Source: an uncultured Gammaproteobacteria bacterium
GTDB lineage: Bacteria > Pseudomonadota > Gammaproteobacteria > Arenicellales > Poriferihabitantaceae
Assembly: GCA_938021685.1 (NCBI GenBank)
Contig: CALIFM010000065.1
Coordinates: forward strand, 1 to 5,410
Direction: 5' to 3'
Length of the DNA: 5,410 bases
The notes below the pieces were generated by a model, which was not told where the DNA came from, made no database searches, and saw only the letters and a program-made list of their open reading frames with translations. Of this stretch, positions 1 to 5,410 are shown piece by piece. The number at the start of each line of letters is the position of its first letter. Position 1 is the first letter of the stretch. Made by a program: the position numbers and the translations under genes.

Positions 1-1361
1 AACGGGTTTTGAAACACCATTTGCACCGAAGAAACCGTGTCGGTTTCACGCTCTTGAATTGAGACATCTTCGACTTCTTTACCGAGCAACGTTACTTTAC
101 CGTCGGTGGCAGTTTCCAAGCCCATTAGCACTTTAGCCAAGGTTGATTTGCCACAGCCTGATTCACCCACGATAGCTAGCGTTTCAGATTCATGTGCTTC
201 AAAGCTAAGCGTTTCATTAGCTTTCACCACACGCTTCTCGCCGCCGCCAAATATAGCATTGGCCGCCACTTCATAGTACTTTTTCAGGTTCTCGACCTTC
301 AGCACCACCTCGCCTTTCTTGACGTCTTCTTCCACATCTTTAGCGACCATTGGCGCATCCCAATCAATCTCATTAAAATGCAGGCAGCGGCTGTCATGGC
401 GAGTATGGCCTTTTACTGGTGCCATCGGTATAAAACCAGCATTACAGCTTGCTTCGTCATAATAGTCGCAACGCGGCCCAAAATTACAGCCGTGTGGACG
501 TTCATGCGGCAATGGAAAATTACCTGGAATAGCAACTAAGGGCTGCGCATTTTTATCGGCACCCGGCAAAGGGATTGAGCGAAACAGCGCTTGTGTATAG
601 GGGTGGCGCATTTTATCAAACACATCCTCAATCGAACCTGTTTCAACCGCCTCGCCCGAATACATGACTGTAATGCGATCACAGGTCTCTAAGATCAAGC
701 CAAGGTTATGGCTAATGAACAGCATCGAAGTACCATATTTCTTGCCTAAATCTTTGACTAATTCAACAATGCCCGCTTCAACGGTTACGTCCAATGCCGT
801 AGTCGGTTCATCCAAAATGAGCAACGCAGGCTTCGACATTAGCGCCATCGCAATGACAATACGCTGCTGTTGCCCACCCGATAACTGGTGCGGATAAGAG
901 CCCATGATACGCTCTGGATCTGGCAAGCGCACATCCTCAACCACTTCCAGTGCCAGTTGATAGGCGTCTTCCTTACTCACATCGCCATGAATCATCGGCA
1001 CTTCCATCAGTTGTTTACTGATCTTCATCGCAGGATTGAGCGAGGCCATTGGCTCTTGGTAAATCATCGCAATTTCTGATCCACGCAACGCGCGAAGCTC
1101 CTCCTGCGGCATCGTCGTTAATTCCCGACCTTTGAATTTGATAGAGCCTTCAACACATCTGCCATTCACGCCCAAGTATTGCATCACACCCAAGGCAACG
1201 GTAGATTTACCACAACCAGACTCGCCTACCAAACCCATGGCTTCACCGGGCAGCACCGTGCAAGAAAAATCTTGTACCGCTGGGATCTCAAACAAGCGAG
1301 TAAAAAAGCTTATTGATAAGTTTTTGATCTCAAGAATAGGACCGTCGTAATCGTTTTTCAT
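1..1361 (-). CDS. Fused double-domain ABC transporter ATPase (DppD-DppF type), C-terminal half cut by window edge
   Basis: This is the energy-supplying subunit of the importer: it hydrolyses ATP on the cytoplasmic face of the permease pair. 453 codons are visible and the frame runs off the left edge. The first nucleotide-binding domain is complete: Walker A GESGCGKST (residues 46-54), Q-loop at Q102 (YQEPMASLNP), signature LSGGQQQR (160-167), Walker B LLILDEP (180-186), D-loop ALD and H-loop His218. It is followed by the oligopeptide-transporter C-terminal module (HPYTQALFRSIP, 253-264) with four cysteines at 292, 298, 306 and 326. A charged linker (about 331-351) leads into a second domain with its own Walker A (399-407) and Q-loop (VFQNP, 449-453). 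The tandem layout resembles YejF and GsiA. The second Walker A is preceded by SETLAIVGE where the family usually has GETL. The start is the ATG at 1361, 10 bases after the permease stop and 7 bases after AGGAG. An in-frame ATG at 1367 is too close to that site. The family is certain; the substrate is not. Confidence 0.95.
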   Translation of the reverse strand, partial: MKNDYDGPILEIKNLSISFFTRLFEIPAVQDFSCTVLPGEAMGLVGESGCGKSTVALGVMQYLGVNGRCVEGSIKFKGRELTTMPQEELRALRGSEIAMIYQEPMASLNPAMKISKQLMEVPMIHGDVSKEDAYQLALEVVEDVRLPDPERIMGSYPHQLSGGQQQRIVIAMALMSKPALLILDEPTTALDVTVEAGIVELVKDLGKKYGTSMLFISHNLGLILETCDRITVMYSGEAVETGSIEDVFDKMRHPYTQALFRSIPLPGADKNAQPLVAIPGNFPLPHERPHGCNFGPRCDYYDEASCNAGFIPMAPVKGHTRHDSRCLHFNEIDWDAPMVAKDVEEDVKKGEVVLKVENLKKYYEVAANAIFGGGEKRVVKANETLSFEAHESETLAIVGESGCGKSTLAKVLMGLETATDGKVTLLGKEVEDVSIQERETDTVSSVQMVFQNP

Positions 1362-1368
1362 GCCCATT

Positions 1369-1373
1369 CTCCT
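1369..1373 (-). promoter_or_regulatory. Shine-Dalgarno site of the fused ATPase gene
   Basis: On the minus strand AGGAG shares its first two bases with the TAG stop of the upstream permease gene (1374-1372). It lies 7 bases before the ATG at 1361 but only 1 base before the in-frame ATG at 1367. That spacing is why 1361 is preferred as the start. The overlap of stop codon and ribosome binding site suggests translational coupling (inference). Confidence 0.75.
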
Positions 1374-2577
1374 AGTCTTTCAGGCTCTGCTCGCGCAGGC
1401 CGTCTGCTAATAAATTCAAACCCAACACCAAACTCATCAATGCCAAAGCGGGTGCCAAAGCCGGGTGAGCATAGATAGTCAGCAGCTTGCGCCCTTCGTT
1501 GATGGTCGACCCCCAATCGGGGCTTTCTGGGCTTAAGCCCAAACCAAAGAAGCCCAAGGTGCCCAGCAAGATAGTGGTGTAGCCAATTCTTAAGCAAAAA
1601 TCGACAATCAGTGGTCCACGTGCATTGGGCAAAATTTCCCACAACATGATGTACCAAGGACCCTCGCCACGGGTTTGTGCCGAGGCCACATAATCGCTCT
1701 GTTTGATGTCTAAGGTGAGGCCTCGCACGATGCGAAACACGGTAGGCGAGTTAACAAACACAACCGACACAAAGATATTTAATATGTTCGGATCCATCCG
1801 CAAAATGCCTAAAGGGTCATTATTAAACGTCAGGCCTGAATAGGCCCAAATGCCGACCACTAAAGTGATTCCGACCAGAATATTTCGCAACATTGGGCGC
1901 ACATAATATTTTGACTGCCACAAAATCAACAGAAAAATAATAGGAAACAAAAATAGTACCGCCGCCATGAGGTTCGGTATGGAGGTCACCCAAGTTTTAC
2001 CGCCCCATATAGGCAGCTTATATCCGGCTTCCCTGATTTCTGGTGTGACCAATAGAAAGAATAGCAAAATAACCGGAAACGCCAATACCAAATTAGCAAT
2101 AAAGCTTAAAATCGTATCACGGTTACCCATGTAGTAACCTGCCTGCAGGCCTAAAGTGATACCCACCATAAACGCAAAAAGAGTCGCTAATGGCGCAATA
2201 ATTAATACAATCTGTGAGCCCGCCACCATGCGGCTAAAGACGTCGCGTGCTAGGTTGTCACCACCGAACAAGTACCAGCCATATGCACCCTCAGCTGGCG
2301 ACGCTAGCGGCGTGCCAGGGATTTTATTTTTCATTCCCGAAAGCTGTGCCAAAGGGTCATGTGTCATAACACTATCGGCAAATAGTGCGGTGAATACCCA
2401 AAACATCACCAAAGCAAAACCCACCATGCCAATCGGGCTATCAAACAGCTTACCGTACAAGCCCGTTTTACGCTTAGTAACAATAGAAATTGCAAACAGC
2501 ACTACCAAGGCAATCCACACCGGCGTAAAGCGCATAAACACGGCGCCCCACATTTCCAAACTACTTAATGGTTCCAT
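1372..2577 (-). CDS. DppC-type ABC transporter permease, enlarged (401 aa)
   Basis: This is an inner-membrane permease, one half of the translocation channel of a peptide/opine/nickel-type importer. The family core is clear: the FGGDNLARDVFSRMVAGS block (104-121) matches the usual FGTDxxGRDVxSR. The cytoplasmic EAA-type loop that docks on the ATPase is at 296-322 (YVASAQTRGEGPW then ILPNARGP). The C-terminal GFFGLGLSPESPDWG (342-356) and GLNLLADGLR (386-395) are also typical. The protein is about 100 residues longer than most DppC proteins. It has an extra hydrophobic segment before the usual first one (about 19-34, then 49-68), and an insert at about 178-263 carrying two more hydrophobic stretches (203-220 and 232-249) between the LAFP segment and the segment ending VFRIVRG. 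I count about nine membrane segments instead of the usual six. ATG at 2577 has an AGGAGG site 5 bases upstream. The gene starts 9 bases after the other permease and ends 10 bases before the ATPase. Confidence 0.95.
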   Translation of the reverse strand: MEPLSSLEMWGAVFMRFTPVWIALVVLFAISIVTKRKTGLYGKLFDSPIGMVGFALVMFWVFTALFADSVMTHDPLAQLSGMKNKIPGTPLASPAEGAYGWYLFGGDNLARDVFSRMVAGSQIVLIIAPLATLFAFMVGITLGLQAGYYMGNRDTILSFIANLVLAFPVILLFFLLVTPEIREAGYKLPIWGGKTWVTSIPNLMAAVLFLFPIIFLLILWQSKYYVRPMLRNILVGITLVVGIWAYSGLTFNNDPLGILRMDPNILNIFVSVVFVNSPTVFRIVRGLTLDIKQSDYVASAQTRGEGPWYIMLWEILPNARGPLIVDFCLRIGYTTILLGTLGFFGLGLSPESPDWGSTINEGRKLLTIYAHPALAPALALMSLVLGLNLLADGLREQSLKD

Positions 2578-2582
2578 GGTCG

Positions 2583-2588
2583 CCTCCT
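2583..2588 (-). promoter_or_regulatory. Shine-Dalgarno site of the DppC-type permease gene
   Basis: A perfect AGGAGG on the minus strand, 5 bases before the ATG at 2577. It overlaps the TAG stop codon (2589-2587) of the upstream permease. This fixes the start of the downstream gene and suggests coupled translation of the two channel subunits. Confidence 0.85.
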
Positions 2589-3672
2589 AATTCACGCGAA
2601 TGCGTGGGTTTAAAAAAGCATAGCCGATATCTGATATCAACTGCGTGACCAATACCACTACTACCGCTACCACCGATACGCCAAGCAGTAGTTCTATGTC
2701 ATTAGATAAAGCGGCGTTCACCAAAGTCCAGCCAATGCCTTTATAGTTGAATATCGTTTCAACAATTGCCACACCGGTAAGTAACCAAGGAATCTGTAGC
2801 ATGATCACCGTAAAAGGCGCAATTAAAGCATTGCGTAAAGCATGTTTGAGCACGATGGATTTAAAGCTCGCGCCTTTTAAGCGCGCCGTACGAATGTATT
2901 GTGCCGTCATCACTTCAGCCATACTGGCCCGTGTCATGCGTGCAATATAGCCCATTCCATAGATGGCCAAAGCGGCCACTGGCAAGGTGAAATTTTGAAA
3001 AGTGATGTTATCCATTGCCGAGGCAGCCGTACCTTTAAAAATCGTCTTACCTTCAATCAAACCCCATTCGGCAAACAAGGGCGAAAGCCCTACTTTGCTT
3101 GAGGCGAGCAACACGATAAATAAAATACTCGACACGTATTCTGGCGTAGCCGTAGTAGCAATAGAGAAGGTCGACAACGCTCGGTCGGTTTTAGACTTTT
3201 CTCGCATGCCGGCTACCACACCGACAATTAAGGCTGCCGGCACCATGGTTAACAATACGGCCAAGGCCAACCAACCTGTTAAACCAAGGCGCTTGGAAAT
3301 AATAGCCCCAACTTCATCTTTAAAGGCGGTTGAAAAACCCCAGTTACCTTGCAACAGGCCACAATAACTCGGTGCATCTTCAGGCAATATGGTGGGGCGA
3401 GAGCAGCGCGAATAGACTTTGCCGTCTTGCCCGGTAATCTTTGGACTAGGTAATACCCCTAGCCACTGGCCGTATTTTTTGAAGACGTTCTTATCGTAAC
3501 CTCGATTGTGCAACCAGTTGGTTACATCTTGATCTGACATACGAAAATTAGCCTCTGTTTTGGCTAATTTTTCGAGATTAGGCTGAAGATTGGTAAGAAA
3601 GAAAACAATGAAGGTAAGAAACGCTGCCGTTAACAGCATTACCCCCGTGCGTTTAAGGATAAATTGGCCCAC
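2587..3672 (-). CDS. DppB-type ABC transporter permease (361 aa, GTG start)
   Basis: This is an inner-membrane permease, partner of the DppC-type subunit in the translocation channel. The N-terminus GQFILKRTGVML is the usual cytoplasmic start of this family and leads into membrane segment 1 (about 11-27). Further hydrophobic stretches lie near 131-155, 170-192, 229-245, 284-306 and 329-351. The EAA-type ATPase-docking loop is YIRTARLKGASFK (259-271) followed by HALRNALIAP (277-286). The C-terminus AFLNPRIRVN matches the usual LNPRIR ending. Family members are often 305-340 residues. The extra length sits in the periplasmic stretch after segment 1 (about 30-118), which includes Cys90 and Cys104. 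The start is GTG at 3672: an in-frame TAA lies only 12 bases upstream and no other start codon falls between. A later Met at residue 12 would cut the conserved N-terminus. No convincing Shine-Dalgarno site precedes the GTG. Confidence 0.94.
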   Translation of the reverse strand: MGQFILKRTGVMLLTAAFLTFIVFFLTNLQPNLEKLAKTEANFRMSDQDVTNWLHNRGYDKNVFKKYGQWLGVLPSPKITGQDGKVYSRCSRPTILPEDAPSYCGLLQGNWGFSTAFKDEVGAIISKRLGLTGWLALAVLLTMVPAALIVGVVAGMREKSKTDRALSTFSIATTATPEYVSSILFIVLLASSKVGLSPLFAEWGLIEGKTIFKGTAASAMDNITFQNFTLPVAALAIYGMGYIARMTRASMAEVMTAQYIRTARLKGASFKSIVLKHALRNALIAPFTVIMLQIPWLLTGVAIVETIFNYKGIGWTLVNAALSNDIELLLGVSVVAVVVVLVTQLISDIGYAFLNPRIRVN

Positions 3673-3694
3673 TGGATTATTATTTTATTTGTTA

Positions 3695-3713
3695 TGGCTT
3701 AAGCAGCAAGCCA
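3695..3713 (-). other. Small hairpin in the leader of the DppB-type permease
   Basis: A 6-bp perfect inverted repeat, TGGCTT and AAGCCA, flanks a 7-base loop. It ends 22 bases upstream of the GTG start and is followed, in the transcript direction, by an A/T-rich unstructured stretch. There is no T-tract, so it is not a terminator. It could mark the 5' boundary of the permease message after processing or help expose the start region. It is short enough to be chance. Confidence 0.3.
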
Positions 3714-3732
3714 AGATATTGAAAAGACAACA

Positions 3733-3763
3733 AAGGCTATGAGGCACAAAACCCCATAGCCTT
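3733..3763 (-). terminator. Intercistronic hairpin, likely partial terminator or mRNA-stability element after the binding-protein gene
   Basis: Read on the minus strand, AAGGCTATGGGG pairs with CCTCATAGCCTT over 12 bp (one G-U wobble) around a 7-base loop. It begins 14 bases after the binding-protein stop. The sequence following it is T-rich but broken (TTGTTGTCTTTTC), so it looks like a leaky terminator, not a strong one. In binding-protein ABC operons, hairpins at this position commonly keep the binding protein in excess over the membrane subunits, by attenuation or by protecting the upstream message from 3' decay. The structure is visible; the role is inferred. Confidence 0.55.
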
Positions 3764-3777
3764 ATACTTAGCTGGCT

Positions 3778-5410
3778 TTAGGTCCAAGCCCACTCATCAA
3801 GGCGAGGTAGATAAGCAATATGCACATCACAGTCTAAGCTTGGCTTATGCGAACGATAGATTGATCGCCAATAAGGCTGGATCGTCACACCTTCATCAAT
3901 CATTAATTGCTGAAGCTTTGCCATCACCTTAGAGCGCTCACCTGGATCAGGAATCGAGTTAGCTTCGTCCAGTAGCTTGTCAAACTCTTCATTGGCAAAG
4001 CCTGACTCGTTCCATTCAACACCTGTACGGTAGGCCAAACCTAATATTTGCGTGCCTAATGGACGGTGATTCCAGTTAGTTGAGCTAAATGGATATTTAA
4101 CCCAATCATTCCAGAACGTATTACCAGGCAATACAGTACGCTTAACCTTAATGCCTGCTTCACGCAGCTGATTAGCCACCGCGTCCGTAGTGTCTTTACG
4201 GTAGCCAGCGTCAATAGAAATCAACTCATGCTCAAAATCAGCCATGCCTGCTTCATCCATCAGCGCCTTGGCCCCTGCAGGATCCACTTTATTGGTGCCT
4301 TCAAGCTTGGCATATTCAGGATGAATAGGCGCTACGTGATGGTTTTCAGCCACACTACCTAAACCCGCATTGCCTAGCTCAAGCAACACGCTGTTATCGC
4401 AGGCCATCGCCAAAGCACGACGAACACGCACATCTTTATAAGTGTCATGCGCTTGATTGGGACGGATAACGATGGTCGAGCCTGACGCCACTTCTTTGGT
4501 TTCAAAGCCTAAACCTTCTGCCAGCTCGATAAATTCGCCAGTATTTTCCCACAACACATCAATTTCATCAGCTTCAATGGCTGCCATCCAAGCAGCTGGC
4601 TCAGTGCCATAATCAATGAACTCGATACGGTCTAGATAGGCGCCATTGCCTTCATTCCACCAAGTATGGTCTTCATTGCGCACCAGCACCGCCTTTTCGC
4701 CCACCGAGATACTCTCTAGGGTGTAAGGACCCGTACCAACGGGGTTTTCAGCCATGGCATCCGGGTTATGTGAGCTGTGTACAACTGCGGCAGGGTAATC
4801 TGCCATACCCGCAATCAGGGTAATATCAGGCTGAGCAGCAGTTAATAGTACAGTATGGCTATCAACCACTTTGATCGCACCGTCACGGGCCTTCTTAGTA
4901 TCGTCATTGACCAAAGATGCCATGCGTGCGGCCATCGAGTTACCTTCTACGTCTGCCTCACACCACATTTCAATATTGCGGGCCACGTCTTCAGCGGTAA
5001 AATCATCGCCGTTGTTCCATTTCACGCCTTTGCGTACGTTTAAGGTGTATTCGGTCGCATCATCGTTTGTGCTCCAGCTTTCTAGTAACCATGGATCAAA
5101 CGAACCGTCGTTATTGTACTTAACCAGATACTCCAGCCAGCTGGTGAGTAGGGAGATTTGCGTCCAATCATACGTGCGTGGATCTTTCAGTGCACGTACC
5201 TCCATCTGCATACGCAAGGTACCACCCATCTTCTTACCTGACTGCGCCTTGGCTTCAGGAGCCACCATGCCAAGCATGCTATAAGCAGTGGCCGCACTCG
5301 CACCCATTGCAGTAGCTACCGCCAAAAACTCACGACGGGTTACGGCGTCGCCGTTTTTTGCATTGCTCGCTGCTTCCACTACTTTTTTCGGCAATGGCTT
5401 ACCTAAACGA
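3778..5410 (-). CDS. Tat-exported family 5 extracellular solute-binding protein (DppA/OppA type), start near or beyond window edge
   Basis: This is the periplasmic ligand receptor of the importer. Residues are counted from a TTG at 5394 (538 aa, normal for the family). A Tat signal is visible: TRREFL at 19-24, a weakly hydrophobic Ala-rich stretch (25-45), and a likely cleavage after AKA (48-50). There is no lipobox cysteine, so the mature protein should be soluble. The SBP_bac_5 domain is evident: LLESWSTNDDATEYTLNVRK (103-122), GDDFTAEDVARNI (129-141), VGTGPY (219-224), and the helix start DVRVRRALAMACD (321-333). The start is not settled. The frame stays open upstream of the TTG to the edge, reading RLGKP before it, so TTG could be an internal Leu codon and the true start may lie outside. 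An AGG 7 bases before the TTG is only weak support for that start. The gene precedes the first permease by 105 bases. The ligand cannot be assigned; peptides are the default for the family. Confidence 0.94.
   Translation of the reverse strand, partial: RLGKPLPKKVVEAASNAKNGDAVTRREFLAVATAMGASAATAYSMLGMVAPEAKAQSGKKMGGTLRMQMEVRALKDPRTYDWTQISLLTSWLEYLVKYNNDGSFDPWLLESWSTNDDATEYTLNVRKGVKWNNGDDFTAEDVARNIEMWCEADVEGNSMAARMASLVNDDTKKARDGAIKVVDSHTVLLTAAQPDITLIAGMADYPAAVVHSSHNPDAMAENPVGTGPYTLESISVGEKAVLVRNEDHTWWNEGNGAYLDRIEFIDYGTEPAAWMAAIEADEIDVLWENTGEFIELAEGLGFETKEVASGSTIVIRPNQAHDTYKDVRVRRALAMACDNSVLLELGNAGLGSVAENHHVAPIHPEYAKLEGTNKVDPAGAKALMDEAGMADFEHELISIDAGYRKDTTDAVANQLREAGIKVKRTVLPGNTFWNDWVKYPFSSTNWNHRPLGTQILGLAYRTGVEWNESGFANEEFDKLLDEANSIPDPGERSKVMAKLQQLMIDEGVTIQPYWRSIYRSHKPSLDCDVHIAYLPRLDEWAWT

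Noticed and set aside
192..539. 115-codon open frame on the plus strand
   Set aside because: Antisense to the linker and cysteine module of the fused ATPase; no protein-like motif.
1358..1657. 99-codon open frame on the minus strand
   Set aside because: Out of frame within the end of the DppC-type permease, whose reading through this stretch is conserved (GLGLSPESPDWG).
2156..2590. 144-codon open frame on the plus strand
   Set aside because: It lies wholly antisense to the DppC-type permease, has low-complexity Asn/Ala/Thr-rich content and no recognisable domain. It is a shadow of the real gene.
3678..3710. Possible sigma-70 promoter upstream of the DppB-type permease (TTGCTG, 16 bases, TAAAAT)
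   Set aside because: The match is weak, the -35 box overlaps the small hairpin, and the predicted transcript would start almost at the GTG. The A/T-rich leader alone explains the -10-like sequence.
3773..3790. Another GGCTT/AAGCC inverted repeat, spanning the binding-protein stop
   Set aside because: Only 5 bp, partly within coding sequence. The recurrence of GGCTT nearby is most likely chance.
4871..5284. 137-codon open frame on the plus strand
   Set aside because: Antisense to the binding-protein gene, Ser-rich with no domain and no Shine-Dalgarno site. The opposite strand has strong family evidence.
1..5410. Mobile elements, CRISPR arrays, tRNA or rRNA genes
   Set aside because: I saw no transposase, terminal repeats, spaced direct repeats or RNA-gene sequence. 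Nearly every base is accounted for by the four transporter genes.

Overview
The window holds one minus-strand operon and nothing else. It encodes a complete peptide/opine/nickel-type (Dpp/Opp family) ABC importer, apart from its two outer edges. In transcription order, from the right end of the window to the left, the genes are: a Tat-exported family 5 solute-binding protein (3778 to the right edge), a DppB-type permease (2587-3672), a DppC-type permease (1372-2577), and a fused double ATPase whose first half is complete and whose second half is cut by the left edge (1-1361). The plus-strand open frames are antisense shadows of these genes.

The base composition is near balanced. Shine-Dalgarno sites are canonical (AGGAGG, AGGAG), and the binding protein is soluble and Tat-targeted with no lipobox. 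Together these point to a Gram-negative proteobacterium. A gammaproteobacterium, possibly marine, is my guess from composition and protein flavour, but the window has no rRNA or other taxonomic marker.

How the parts would work: the binding protein is folded in the cytoplasm, exported by Tat, and captures a ligand in the periplasm. It delivers the ligand to a heterodimeric channel made of the two permeases, and the fused ATPase supplies both nucleotide-binding domains. The ligand cannot be read from the sequence. The family takes up di- and oligopeptides, but also nickel complexes, opines, glutathione and sugars.

Regulatory structure: the permease and ATPase genes are packed 9-10 bases apart, and at each junction the Shine-Dalgarno site overlaps the upstream TAG stop. 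The only real gap (3673-3777, 105 bases) lies between the binding protein and the first permease. It holds a 12-bp hairpin followed by a broken T-rich tract, which probably lowers permease expression relative to the binding protein. It also holds a second small hairpin just upstream of a GTG start that has no visible Shine-Dalgarno site.

This is mostly a recognisable transport operon, not a new kind of system. What stands out is that both permeases are larger than usual. The DppC-type protein has an extra N-terminal membrane segment and an internal insert of about 85 residues with two more predicted membrane segments. The DppB-type protein has a long periplasmic loop with two cysteines. With the Tat-exported binding protein, this suggests a distinct subfamily with an unassigned substrate.
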